Source: Burkholderiales bacterium
Lineage (GTDB): Bacteria > Pseudomonadota > Gammaproteobacteria > Burkholderiales > Burkholderiaceae_C
Length of the DNA: 64,000 nt
Assembly (NCBI GenBank): GCA_016213205.1
Contig: JACRAZ010000041.1
Location: 62,001 to 126,000, forward strand
Direction of reading: 5' to 3'
Part shown: one piece after another, positions 18,146 through 26,720 of the stretch
Layout: each line of letters starts with the position of its first letter
Position numbering within the stretch: position 1 is the stretch's first letter
Position numbers and translations under genes: made by a program
The notes under the pieces: model-generated
Database searches by the model: none
What the model was told of the DNA's origin: nothing
Seen by the model: only the letters and a program-made list of their open reading frames with translations

Positions 18146-19150
18146 TCAGCTCGCCTCGCCCTTGGGCTTGTCGTCCTCTTCGTAGCCGTAGCCATAGCCG
18201 TAGCCATAACCGTAGGCGCCATGCGAGATGGTGCGTGCCTTGTTCAGCAGCATCATCCGCACCGGGCAGCTCTCGATCGTGGACAGTGCATGCTGCACAT
18301 CGGCCTGCAGGGTCTTGCCCGCATGCACGACAACGACGATCTGGCCCATCTGCGACGCGAGCACGCGCGATTCGGTGGTCAGCAGCAGCGGCGGCGAATC
18401 GAAGATGATGATGCGGTCCGGGTAGCGCGTGGCCATGTCGTCGAGCAGCTGGCGCATCGAGTCGCTGGCCAGCAGTTCGGTGGCGCGGGGGTGCGGCGTG
18501 CCGCTGGGCAGCAGCGTGAGCTTGTCGATGTTGGTGCGCAGCAGCACGTTGGACATCTCGGCCCGGCCCTCCAGCAGGTCGAGCAGGCCGGGGCCCGGGG
18601 GCAGGCCCAGCATGCGCAGCACCGAAGGCCGCGCCACGTCGGCATCGACCAGCATCACGGTGTGGTCCAGCTCGGCGGCAATGCTCATCGCCAGGTTGAC
18701 CGAGGTGAAGCTCTTGCCCTCGCCGGACAGCGCGCTGGTGACCATGATCAGGTTGCCGTGATTCAACGGCACCGCACCCTTGCCGACGGCGTTCTGGATC
18801 AGCGGGCGCTTGATCACGCGGTACTGGTCGGCCACGTTCGAGCGCGGGGCATTGGGTGTCACGACGCCTGCGGCCAGCAGCGCGTCGAGGTCGAGCTCGA
18901 CGCGGCGCGAGGTGACCACCGGCTCGCCGACCGGCACCGATGCCGGTGCTGCGGCCGGGCTCGCTGGTGCCATGGCGGGCCCCGTGGGCACGGCCGGCGC
19001 GTGCACCGGCAACGCTGCCGCGGCCACCGGCGCGGCGGGCGCCTGCGGCGGGGCCACGGGTGCGGCGCCGGCGTCGTCGCCAGGAACCTCGATGCCCGCC
19101 TGGCGGATCTGGGCCAGCCGCTGCGCGGCCTGTTCGATCAAGCTGCTCAT
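18146..19150 (-). CDS. CpsD/CapB-type tyrosine autokinase, XrtA system
   Basis: A 334-residue BY-kinase without its own membrane segments. Residues 30-75 are an Ala/Pro-rich linker. The ATPase part has Walker A SALSGEGKS (139-147, Lys146), Walker A' LVDADVARP (168-176) and Walker B IIIFDSPPLLL. The C-terminal tail is strikingly regular: six tyrosines alternate with glycines (Tyr313, 315, 317, 319, 321, 323) before an acidic end, forming the autophosphorylation cluster. The partner transmembrane activator is the Wzz-like protein encoded 3 bases upstream, and the likely phosphatase is at 9064-9636. Cycling phosphorylation should control polymer length and export. Confidence 0.94.
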   Translation of the reverse strand: MSSLIEQAAQRLAQIRQAGIEVPGDDAGAAPVAPPQAPAAPVAAAALPVHAPAVPTGPAMAPASPAAAPASVPVGEPVVTSRRVELDLDALLAAGVVTPNAPRSNVADQYRVIKRPLIQNAVGKGAVPLNHGNLIMVTSALSGEGKSFTSVNLAMSIAAELDHTVMLVDADVARPSVLRMLGLPPGPGLLDLLEGRAEMSNVLLRTNIDKLTLLPSGTPHPRATELLASDSMRQLLDDMATRYPDRIIIFDSPPLLLTTESRVLASQMGQIVVVVHAGKTLQADVQHALSTIESCPVRMMLLNKARTISHGAYGYGYGYGYGYEEDDKPKGEAS

Positions 19151-19153
19151 GCC

Positions 19154-20740
19154 TCAGCCCACCTGCCTGTTGGTCAGAATGACCAGCACGATCATGCCGA
19201 TCGCATACAACACCACCAGCCCGCCGGAGCCGGCCAGGAACCGCGCCAGGTCCACCCGCACGCGGCGCGTGTCGGCCTCGCTCATCACCAGCGACACCAC
19301 CCCCAGCACCGGCAGCCCGGTCTTGGACCGCAGCTCATAGGCCGCGTCGTAAACGGGGCGCAGCTGGCTCGCCGCGAACGCGACGAACAGGCCCATGCCC
19401 AGGGCTGCCACCAGCGCCAGCGGGTACAGGATGAAGCGGTTCGGCGACACCGGCTTGGGCGATACGCGTGGCGGGTCGATCAGGCGGAAATCGGCCACGC
19501 CCGAGGCCACGTCCAGGTCGCCCGACATCACGGCCGACTGCCGGCGCGCCACCAGGTCCTCGTAATTCTTCTTGATGATCGCGTAGTCGCGGTTGAGCTG
19601 CGCAGCCTCGGCCTCGATCTGCGGCGAGGTCTTGAGCTGGGTTTTCGCCTGCGCGTAGCGGCCCGAGTACTCGGCCACGCGCGCGCGCAACGCCGCCACC
19701 TGCACTTCGGAGGTGGCGAGCACGCGGCTGAGTTCCTGGTAGGCCAGGTTGGTCTGCCCGCCCACCGCGACCATCGGCGCGCTGGCCGCCAGCTTGCGCT
19801 GCTCGGCCACTTCCTTCTTCTTCTGCACTTCCAGGTCGGAAATCAGCTTGCGGGTGCTGATCACGTCCGGGTGCTGGTCGGTGTAGCGCTGAAGCAAGGC
19901 GTCGAGGTTGCGGCGCTGGGCCTCCAGCCGCGCGTCGATCTCGGGCGTGGAGATGGTGACGTTCGCGTCCTGCAGCAGGTCTGGCAGGCCGGTGCCGGCG
20001 GTGCCGGTCTGGCGCTGCTGGGCCAGTTGCTGCTTGGCTGAATCACGGGCGTTCTCGGCCTCGCGCAGTTCCAGCCGGGCCTGCTCGAGTTGCTTGGCGA
20101 TCTCGCCCAGGCGGGTGGCGGAGTCGCGGCCATCGGCCGTCTGGACGTCGATGTTGCGCAGCCGGAATTCCTTCAGCCGCGTCTCGGCCTCTTCGAGCTT
20201 GGCCTCGTAGTTCTTGATCTGCTCGTTCAGGAAGACCTTGGCCGAATCGGTGTCCTTGCGGCTGGCACCGAGGCTGGACTCGACGAAGATCGACACCAGC
20301 GACTGGATCACCCGCTTGGCCTTCTCCTTGTCGGACTCGCGGTAGTTCAGCGTGTACAGGTTGTCGCGGCCGGTGCTCTTGATCTCGAGCGTGCGCATCA
20401 GCGTCTCGATCAGCGCCTCCTGGTCGGCCTTGGACTCGTTCTTCAGGTCCAGGTCCGCCATGCGGATGAGCTTCTCGATGTTGGGCCGGCTGATCAGCGT
20501 TCGGCTGAGCATGCCCACCTGCTGCTCGACATTGGGCTGCACTGTCAGGCCCGACATCAGCGGCTTCAGGATCGACTGGGTGTCGACGTAGATGCGTGCC
20601 GTGGCCTCGTACTTGTCCGGGATGTAGTGCACCGCGATGGCCCCGCCGATGCCGACCACCCACGCCGCGATCAGCGCCGGCCACCGGAATTTCCACATCC
20701 GGCGGACGATCGTCGACAGCTGATTGAGCAGTTCTTCCAT
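19154..20740 (-). CDS. Polysaccharide chain-length determinant (Wzz-like), XrtA system
   Basis: A 528-residue inner-membrane polysaccharide co-polymerase. The cytoplasmic start MEELLNQLSTIVRRMWKFRW leads into a first membrane helix (about 20-38) and the Wzz motif YIPDKYEATARIYVDTQSIL. A long periplasmic coiled-coil region (roughly 170-400) with many heptads follows, and the protein ends with a Pro-rich membrane-proximal motif (PPRVSPKPVSPNR) and hydrophobic helices (about 430-450 and 500-520). It regulates chain length and activates the tyrosine kinase encoded directly downstream. Length is typical of the exosortase A-associated family, which is longer than enterobacterial Wzz. Confidence 0.94.
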   Translation of the reverse strand: MEELLNQLSTIVRRMWKFRWPALIAAWVVGIGGAIAVHYIPDKYEATARIYVDTQSILKPLMSGLTVQPNVEQQVGMLSRTLISRPNIEKLIRMADLDLKNESKADQEALIETLMRTLEIKSTGRDNLYTLNYRESDKEKAKRVIQSLVSIFVESSLGASRKDTDSAKVFLNEQIKNYEAKLEEAETRLKEFRLRNIDVQTADGRDSATRLGEIAKQLEQARLELREAENARDSAKQQLAQQRQTGTAGTGLPDLLQDANVTISTPEIDARLEAQRRNLDALLQRYTDQHPDVISTRKLISDLEVQKKKEVAEQRKLAASAPMVAVGGQTNLAYQELSRVLATSEVQVAALRARVAEYSGRYAQAKTQLKTSPQIEAEAAQLNRDYAIIKKNYEDLVARRQSAVMSGDLDVASGVADFRLIDPPRVSPKPVSPNRFILYPLALVAALGMGLFVAFAASQLRPVYDAAYELRSKTGLPVLGVVSLVMSEADTRRVRVDLARFLAGSGGLVVLYAIGMIVLVILTNRQVG

Positions 20741-20835
20741 GTCGTTTGGGTTCCGCAGTCGTCAGTCGATCCGGGCGCGCAGTCAGATCCGCGCCGTCAG
20801 GGGATCGGGGACCCGCCGGCCCCGGCGCAAGGGCA

Positions 20836-21468
20836 TCAGAACAGGCTCTGGGGGATGATCAGGATGTCACCCGGACGCATCTCGACATTGGCCGAGACAT
20901 CGCCGCGCTTGATCAGGTCCTTCAGGCGCACCGCGTACTGCTTGTTGCCTTCGGCGCTGCGCAGGATGGTGGCGCTGTTGCCGGCGGCGAAGTCGGTCAG
21001 GCCACCCACAGCCACCATCACGTCCAGCAGCGTCATCTTCTGCTTGTACGGCAGGGCCTGGGGCTTGGCAGCCTCGCCGACGACGCGGATCTGCTCGCTG
21101 TACGGGCCGACGAAGCTGGTCACGATGACCGTGACCACCGGGTCGCGCACGTACTTGCCGAGTTGCTTCTCGATTTCGCGCGCGAGCTCGGTGGAGGTCT
21201 TGCCCTGCGCGGTGAGTTCGTCGATCAGCGGGGTGGCCACCTTGCCGTCCGGGCGCACCGGCACTGCCATCGACAGCTCCGGGTTGCGCCAGACGATGAT
21301 GTTCAGGCTGTCGCCCGGCCCGATGAGGTAGCTGTAGGTCTGCGTGTCGGCCACGCTCGGCGCCGGCGGGAAGCCGGGCGAAGCGCAGGCGCCGAGCAGG
21401 GCCACCAGGACCACGGCGCCCAGCCGTGCCGCACGATCCGAAACCAGGGAAATGATGGCGTTCAACAT
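20836..21468 (-). CDS. Polysaccharide export lipoprotein (Wza-like), XrtA system
   Basis: A 210-residue lipoprotein. A signal sequence ends in a lipobox VALLGAC, placing the lipidated cysteine at residue 28. The mature part begins with YSYLIGPGDSLNIIVWRNPE, the classic polysaccharide export (PES) domain. A SLBB-like segment follows (EQIRVVGEAAKPQALPYKQK), and the end is NVEMRPGDILIIPQSLF. It is shorter than Wza (about 380), as usual for exosortase A loci, so the channel is probably completed by the separate barrel protein at 16567-18138. The ATG at 21468 has an AGGA ribosome site directly upstream. It is the first gene of the large leftward operon. Confidence 0.94.
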   Translation of the reverse strand: MLNAIISLVSDRAARLGAVVLVALLGACASPGFPPAPSVADTQTYSYLIGPGDSLNIIVWRNPELSMAVPVRPDGKVATPLIDELTAQGKTSTELAREIEKQLGKYVRDPVVTVIVTSFVGPYSEQIRVVGEAAKPQALPYKQKMTLLDVMVAVGGLTDFAAGNSATILRSAEGNKQYAVRLKDLIKRGDVSANVEMRPGDILIIPQSLF

Positions 21469-21701
21469 GCTTCCTCTCTTTTGGGTGGCTGCTCGGGCGC
21501 CCGAACCGGCGACAGGCTTTGCCGGCCCGGAAGGCGCAATGGACGCGCTCGACGCCGACCGTGGGTCGTGTGCCAATTCGCATCATGACACAGCGTCATG
21601 ACGCCCCGGCAGCAGGGGCGCGCCCCCGCGCTGGCCGAACGGGCAAAAATTAACGCCCGTCGTCCCCGCGGCGGACGCCCTGGCCTGGCGAGCGGCCGGG
21701 T
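21469..21701 (-). promoter_or_regulatory. Upstream region of the large exopolysaccharide operon
   Basis: A 233-base gap between the RND transporter stop and the first gene of the leftward operon, hence the probable promoter region for roughly 20 genes. It contains a palindrome at 21584-21600 (listed separately) and a second inverted repeat, ACGGGC/GCCCGT, at 21639-21660. The latter's ten-base loop is AT-rich (AAAAATTAAC), an unusual patch in this GC-rich DNA that could be a weak terminator of the transporter gene or part of a promoter. A TTGGCAC sequence at 21569-21575 resembles a sigma-54 -24 element but has no matching -12 element. I cannot assign exact -35/-10 boxes. Confidence 0.5.
21584..21600. 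promoter_or_regulatory. 17-bp palindrome, possible operator of the exopolysaccharide operon
   Basis: CATGAC-ACAGC-GTCATG is a perfect 6-bp inverted repeat with a 5-base spacer. It lies 116-132 bases upstream of the export lipoprotein start codon and outside any gene. Size and symmetry suit a dimeric helix-turn-helix regulator. No matching second copy was noticed at other promoters in the window, and the cognate regulator is unknown. Confidence 0.4.
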
Positions 21702-24509
21702 TCAGCCCGCCGGGCCGGTGGCGGCCGCAGGCGGGCCCAGCCGCCGCGCCTCGAGTAGCTGGTGGCCCACCGCGCGGCTCAGGCTCGACGGTGACTGCTT
21801 GCCGAAGTAGGTGCCACCGGGGTACAGCTGCACCACCGGCGCCAGGCGACAGATGCCCAGGCAGCTGGTGCGCGTGAGGCGCCAGTCGTCGTCGGGGTCG
21901 TCGGCCGCCCGGATGGCCTGCATGCGGGTCAGGCGTTCCCACACTTGCTCGCACCCGGCGGCCTGGCATTCGTCGCCGGTGCAGACCAGCACCCGCGACG
22001 GCGCTGTGGTTGCTGCCGACCCCGGGAAGACCGAGGCCGGCCCGCCCGGCATCACCGACGACGGCCCGACGGACAACGGCCCCTGCGACAGAGGCCCGAC
22101 GGAGGCCTGTGACAACCCGCCCGTTGCACGGGAGCCTGCCGCCTGCTCACTGGCCGCACTGGCGGCGCGGGACGCCGAATCGCCGCTGGCGTCCGCCGCC
22201 GCCGCCCGGGCAGCGGCCTGTCGGCGGGCGCTGGCCAGCACCATCAGGGCCGGCATCAACAGCAGTTCACACCACTGGCCGGCAAACAGGCCGACCGCCG
22301 TCATCAGGCCGAAATTGGACGTGGGGATGAAGTCCGAGCCGAACAGCAGCAGGAACTGCGTCACCAGCAGGATCGAGATCGCCATCACGGCGCGGCCAGA
22401 GGATTCGAAGCTGCGTGCCGCGGCAAAGATCGGCGAGATGCCGCGTTCCAGCCGCTCCTTGTAGCCATGGTAGAGGTGGATCGTGTCGTCCACCGTGATG
22501 CCGAGCACGATGCTCGCGATCATCACGGTGGCCATGTTCAGGTAGATGCCGGCGGCCCCCATCAGCACGAACACGAAATACAGCGGCGCGAGGTTGGGCA
22601 CCATGCAGATCGACGCGGCGGCGAACGACCGCCACAGCACCAGCATGAAGAAGAAGATCTGCCCGAACGCGCCAATGAAGCTGCTGGACTGGCCGCTGAC
22701 CAGCAGGTTGACCTGGTCGGCGAACAAGCGCCCCTGCCCACCCACCTCGGCCTGCACCCCGGGAATCGGCTGCGTCTCCAGCCGGCGCTTGATGCGCACG
22801 ATCATGTCGCCGATTTCCTGCGCGCCGTGGATGTGCAGGTTCACCAGCACCCGGCCGCGTTCGAAATCGCGGTTCACCAGCTCGTACAGGTCGGTGCCGT
22901 CGTAGACCAGCAGGTACTGCCGCAGCAGGCGGTCGGTGGGCGGCAGGCCGCGCTGGGCGGCCTGCTCGCCATTCATTGCCCAGTGCATCTCCTCGACCAG
23001 ATCGGCCATCGAGAGGGTGCGGTCCACCTCGGGCTGCTCCTCCAGCCAGCGCTGGAACTCGCGCAGGGCGCGCAGGCGCTCCACGCTCTGCAGGCTGTCG
23101 CGCTCGGCCCCGCGCAGCGAGATCTCGAGCGAGGTCACGCCCATGAACTTGGCTTCGACCAGCCGGGTGTGGCGCACCGCCGGGTGGTTGGGCGAGAAGA
23201 AGGTCAGCAGGTCGGACTCCACCTTCACCTGGCGCACCAGCGGGAAGGTGGCCACCAGCAGCACCAGCATGCCGACGATGACCGACTTCGGGTAGCGCAT
23301 GCTGAACATCGTGATCCGGCCCGCGACCCGACCGAGCACCTTCATCCCCGACTTGCGATGCACCGGCCAGCGGTGCTTGTCCCAGCGCAGCAGCAGCGGT
23401 GGCAGCAGCACGTACACGGTGATGAACACCAGCAGGGTGCCGAATGCCCCCGCGACCCCGAACACCTGCACCGGCGGCACCGGCACGAACACCAGGCTCA
23501 GCAGCCCGGCGGCCGTGGTCAGCACGTTGAACATGCCGGGCTTGAAGGTCTCGTGCAGCGCGCGGTCCAGGCGTTCGGCCCGGCGCAGGCCGGCCTCTTG
23601 CGCGCGCTGGATGCCGGCGTACAGGTGCATCAGCGTGGCCAGCGTGTAGGCCGACAACAGGGTCGGCACGATCGCCGAGGCCATGGTGTAGGGCTGCTGG
23701 AAGGCGGCGATCGCGCCCACCGTGGGCAGCACGACGGTGGACATGCCCAGCGCGCCGATCACCACCGGCCGGATGCGCCCGACCACCCACCACAGCAGGG
23801 CCAGGCCGATGCCCACCGTCAACGGCACGAAGGTGGCCGTGTCGCGCAGGATCGATTCGAGCTGCGCGACGTCCATCGTCACCGGCCCGGCATCGCCCGC
23901 ATAGTGGGAGCGCAGGCCGGCGCGGTTGATGGCCGCTGCCGTGGCGATCTTCACGGCCAGGCGCTGACCGCTGTCGGCCAGCGTCTTGGGCCGCACGGCC
24001 ACGGCCAGGTAGCGGCCATCACGCGAGGCCAGCGTGCCGGGCGCGAAGCGATCTGCCAGCACGCGGCGCTTGATGTCTTCGCTGCTGGCCTTCTTCAGGC
24101 TCTTGAGGTCGATCAGCGGGCTGACGCTGAAGCCGTCGCGCGAGCCGGCGATCTTCTCGACCGACAGCACGCTGGCCACCCGGTCCACCAGCGGGTGGTC
24201 GCGCAGCTCGTTGCTCATGGCCTGCAGGCGGCGCAGGAAGTTCTCGGTGTAGAGGTCGTCGCCCTGGAACAGGACGGTCAGCACCTCGTCGCTGGGGAAG
24301 TCCTTGCGCAGGGCATCACGCACCGCCATGGCCGGCGCATCAGCGGGGTAGTAGACCTCGGGCGAGTTGTTGAAGCTCAGCCGCAGCATCAACGCGCCGC
24401 CCACCCCGTGCAGCAGCAGCACGATGGCCAACGCCAGCGGCCAGGCGAACATCGGCATCGCCATGCCGTAGCGGCGGCCGAAACATCGCGTCAGCAGCTG
24501 CCGCCACAT
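21702..24509 (-). CDS. RND/MMPL-family transporter with C-terminal NuoE-like [2Fe-2S] thioredoxin-fold domain
   Basis: A 935-residue fusion. Residues 1 to about 790 form an RND-superfamily (MMPL/sterol-sensing-like) transporter: two halves, each with a large periplasmic loop followed by a cluster of membrane helices. Motifs include FFSPNHPAVRHTRLVEAKF before the second loop and SIVLGITVDDTIHLYHGYKE in the second helix bundle, where the Asp pair suits proton relay. A low-complexity Ser/Gly/Pro/Ala linker (about 795-838) leads to a thioredoxin-like ferredoxin domain, starting RVLVCTGDEC. Its Cys843-x4-Cys848 and Cys883-x3-Cys887 (TSCLGICRLAPVV) match the cluster ligands of NuoE. The transporter should move a hydrophobic substrate with the barrel protein and LolA-like protein encoded upstream. 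The iron-sulfur appendage is unusual; see findings. Confidence 0.9.
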   Translation of the reverse strand: MWRQLLTRCFGRRYGMAMPMFAWPLALAIVLLLHGVGGALMLRLSFNNSPEVYYPADAPAMAVRDALRKDFPSDEVLTVLFQGDDLYTENFLRRLQAMSNELRDHPLVDRVASVLSVEKIAGSRDGFSVSPLIDLKSLKKASSEDIKRRVLADRFAPGTLASRDGRYLAVAVRPKTLADSGQRLAVKIATAAAINRAGLRSHYAGDAGPVTMDVAQLESILRDTATFVPLTVGIGLALLWWVVGRIRPVVIGALGMSTVVLPTVGAIAAFQQPYTMASAIVPTLLSAYTLATLMHLYAGIQRAQEAGLRRAERLDRALHETFKPGMFNVLTTAAGLLSLVFVPVPPVQVFGVAGAFGTLLVFITVYVLLPPLLLRWDKHRWPVHRKSGMKVLGRVAGRITMFSMRYPKSVIVGMLVLLVATFPLVRQVKVESDLLTFFSPNHPAVRHTRLVEAKFMGVTSLEISLRGAERDSLQSVERLRALREFQRWLEEQPEVDRTLSMADLVEEMHWAMNGEQAAQRGLPPTDRLLRQYLLVYDGTDLYELVNRDFERGRVLVNLHIHGAQEIGDMIVRIKRRLETQPIPGVQAEVGGQGRLFADQVNLLVSGQSSSFIGAFGQIFFFMLVLWRSFAAASICMVPNLAPLYFVFVLMGAAGIYLNMATVMIASIVLGITVDDTIHLYHGYKERLERGISPIFAAARSFESSGRAVMAISILLVTQFLLLFGSDFIPTSNFGLMTAVGLFAGQWCELLLMPALMVLASARRQAAARAAAADASGDSASRAASAASEQAAGSRATGGLSQASVGPLSQGPLSVGPSSVMPGGPASVFPGSAATTAPSRVLVCTGDECQAAGCEQVWERLTRMQAIRAADDPDDDWRLTRTSCLGICRLAPVVQLYPGGTYFGKQSPSSLSRAVGHQLLEARRLGPPAAATGPAG

Positions 24510-24522
24510 GGCCGCGCGCGCC

Positions 24523-25911
24523 TCAGAAACGGGTCTTCACGCCCACCGCGACCATGCCGTGCTCGCGATGGAATCCCCCCAGGGTGCGGTCTTCGCCGCG
24601 GAAGTGATGCGCGGTGATGAAGAACTCGTGCGGCTCCCATCCCACGTAGGACAGGCGTGGCGAGAGGTAGACGTCATGCACGTTCAGCCCGCTGGCAAAC
24701 CGCAGGCCGAGCTTCCAGCGCCCCTGGCCGAAGCTGGTCTGCACTTCGCCGTTGACCCCGGTGTAGCGCTTGAGTTCGAGCACCGGGCCGTCAACCCTCA
24801 GCTGGCGCGTCAGCAGCTGGAGATTCACCCGGGTGTCCTTGCCGCCAGGGAAGAACTCGACCGCGCCGATCCAGTCCCAGCTGCGCCCGGTGGCCATGCT
24901 GCCGTCCAGGCGCGTGGCGGGCACGTCGCTGGCCGTGCCGAGCTCGGAGCGCAGCGTCACGCCGCCCGCCACGAACTCCATGTCGGCGCCGACGAACTTG
25001 TTGTAGGGCTGGATGCGGGTGAGCGTCATGCGCAGCGGGTCGAGCCGGTAGTAGGGCAAGGGCTGGCGCGTGTGCGCCAGCGTCAGCCCCAGGTCGACCG
25101 GTGCGCCGGCGCGTGTCACGCGCACGGCGGCCCCACCCGACCCATCCAGGTCCTCGCGCAAGCTGGCAAAGCGGGCAATCGCGCCGATCGCGGGCGTCTG
25201 CGGCAGACCGAACACGCGGCCACCGCGCCGGTCGATCGGGCTCCAGACACTTTGCAGGTCAGGCAGCAGCGCCGGCTTGAAGCCGGGCATCACGATGGCA
25301 TCGAGCTTGAGCTCCTCGAAGCTCTGCTCCCAGCGCAGCATCGGCTGGGGCAAGCGGCGCTCGGCAAGGTCGTCGAGCACGAAGCGGCTCAGGTCGACGC
25401 GGCTCACGCGGTCGATCGTGGGCACGGCATCCACACGGCCCCACAGCACGGTTTGCGCGCCCAGCGTCAGCCGGGTGTCGCCACGGCGGTAGCGCACGAA
25501 CGTGTCGGTGAGCTCGGCGCCGCTGTCGTCGTAGTGGCCCGGCCCGTCGCGCTGGGTCACGGCCTCCAGCCGCGCGCCGGCCCGGAACTCCCATTCGCGC
25601 GCGGGTTGCCAGGCGACGAAGGGGCTGACCCGTGCGGTGGCGGTGCTGCGTGCCTCGGGTGCGTCGACCAGCCGCCCGGCCTCGACCAGCACGCCGTCGA
25701 GGCCCCAGCGCAGCACTGGCTTGAAGCCTCGGCCGGCACTGCGGTTGGCGCCCGCGCCGGCGGCGCTGCCCTCGTCGGCGGCGGCCAGCTGCAGCGGCGG
25801 CTCCGCCGCGTGCACCGGTGCCAGCCACAACGCCAGCAGCAACAGGCCCAGGGGCCTCAACATGGGGTGTCCGGAGGCCTTGGTGTTCTTGGTCATCGGC
25901 GTGCGTGTCAT
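24523..25911 (-). CDS. DUF1302-like outer-membrane beta-barrel protein
   Basis: A 462-residue protein with a hydrophobic signal (LRPLGLLLLALWLAPVHA, cleaved before Ala-Glu-Pro) after a 16-residue basic extension. The mature part has many amphipathic strands, the segment TLGAQTVLWGRVDAVPTIDR, and a C-terminal VGVKTRF ending in phenylalanine, as in outer-membrane barrels. It resembles DUF1302-type proteins that co-occur with RND/MMPL transporters. The ATG at 25911 overlaps the stop of the LolA-like gene (ATGA); later ATGs at 25896 and 25863 are possible and would shorten the signal region. Predicted role: outer-membrane component for the substrate of the RND protein, which starts 13 bases downstream. 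Confidence 0.75.
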   Translation of the reverse strand: MTRTPMTKNTKASGHPMLRPLGLLLLALWLAPVHAAEPPLQLAAADEGSAAGAGANRSAGRGFKPVLRWGLDGVLVEAGRLVDAPEARSTATARVSPFVAWQPAREWEFRAGARLEAVTQRDGPGHYDDSGAELTDTFVRYRRGDTRLTLGAQTVLWGRVDAVPTIDRVSRVDLSRFVLDDLAERRLPQPMLRWEQSFEELKLDAIVMPGFKPALLPDLQSVWSPIDRRGGRVFGLPQTPAIGAIARFASLREDLDGSGGAAVRVTRAGAPVDLGLTLAHTRQPLPYYRLDPLRMTLTRIQPYNKFVGADMEFVAGGVTLRSELGTASDVPATRLDGSMATGRSWDWIGAVEFFPGGKDTRVNLQLLTRQLRVDGPVLELKRYTGVNGEVQTSFGQGRWKLGLRFASGLNVHDVYLSPRLSYVGWEPHEFFITAHHFRGEDRTLGGFHREHGMVAVGVKTRF

Positions 25912-26720
25912 GGTCGGTACTCCGACTCTAGCCCTTGGTCGGAGAGTGCCTGTTGCGTGAACAGCTTGGTGGGCAACTTCCGGTCGTAGATCGCCTGCTG
26001 GACCACCAGGCGGGTTTCGTGGCCGCTGGCCAGGTCGGACAGCCGGCTGTCGGTGACAGTCCAGAAGCCCTGCACCTGCTTCCTGGCCCCCAGCAGCCAG
26101 CGTTTGCTGGGGCTGCGGTCGTCCCGCTCGAAGTAGTCCACGCGGTGCACCAGTGCCGTGCTGGGGTCGATCCAGCTCAGGCGCTTGCGGTAGACAGAGT
26201 CGTCCGCGTCGATCGGCGTGCTTTCCACCACCTCGCAGGCCACGCCGTTGAGCGTCTCCTTGCCGACGAGGCGGTGCCGGTCGGCCGCGGGCTTGCGCTC
26301 GCGCAGGTCTTCGTAATAGAAGTCGGAGCCGACGAACCGCCCGCCCTTGCGATCGCCCGCGATGCGACGCACCCGGTCCAGCTCGGGCAGGTAGAGCCAT
26401 TGCTCGTTGCTGCCGTCGGCCTTGTCGATGCTGAGCAGGCCGGTGCCCGCGATGTCCTTGGGCTCGAGGAAGCGGGCCAGGTTCCAGGCCTCGCCGCGAC
26501 CACGCTGCAGCCGGTAGGTCACCAGCTCACGCACCCGGGGCGCTCGGCCCTTCTCGGCAAGCTCCATCCGCGTGAGCAAGGTGAGGTCGCGGCCGATGGG
26601 CCTGTCGCTCACGCGCTGCATCAGGGACAGCGCGTCGTCGGCATGCGCGGCATCCACCCTGCCGAGGCCCAGCGCAAGCATTGCGGCCGAGGCACACAGT
26701 CGACGCCTTTGCATCTGCAT
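25908..26720 (-). CDS. Periplasmic LolA-like (outer membrane lipoprotein-sorting) protein
   Basis: A 270-residue exported protein. The start MQMQRRRLCASAAMLALG ends in an Ala-His-Ala cleavage region near residue 28. The mature protein has MELAEKGRAPRVRELVTYRL, a stretch with FLEPKDIAGTGLLSID and QWLYLPELDRVRRIAG, and GSDFYYEDLRERKP, all typical of the LolA-like family that accompanies RND/MMPL transporters. The fold has a hydrophobic half-barrel that can carry a lipid across the periplasm. I chose ATG 26720, with a GGAG ribosome site 9 bases upstream; ATG 26714 is the alternative. It is the first gene of the leftward arm of the divergent cassette. Confidence 0.85.
   Translation of the reverse strand: MQMQRRRLCASAAMLALGLGRVDAAHADDALSLMQRVSDRPIGRDLTLLTRMELAEKGRAPRVRELVTYRLQRGRGEAWNLARFLEPKDIAGTGLLSIDKADGSNEQWLYLPELDRVRRIAGDRKGGRFVGSDFYYEDLRERKPAADRHRLVGKETLNGVACEVVESTPIDADDSVYRKRLSWIDPSTALVHRVDYFERDDRSPSKRWLLGARKQVQGFWTVTDSRLSDLASGHETRLVVQQAIYDRKLPTKLFTQQALSDQGLESEYRP

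Noticed and set aside
18170-18215. Repetitive CCATAGCCGTAG-type sequence as a CRISPR or regulatory repeat
   Set aside because: It is the coding sequence of the alternating Tyr-Gly tail of the kinase.
21564-21582. TTGGCAC sequence as a sigma-54 promoter for the export operon
   Set aside because: The -24 half is good but the -12 position reads CCAC instead of TTGC at the required spacing.
22467-24617. Long plus-strand reading frame of about 716 codons opposite the RND transporter
   Set aside because: Rich in His, Gln, Arg and Val without any domain; it is the antisense shadow of a clear RND gene in GC-rich DNA.
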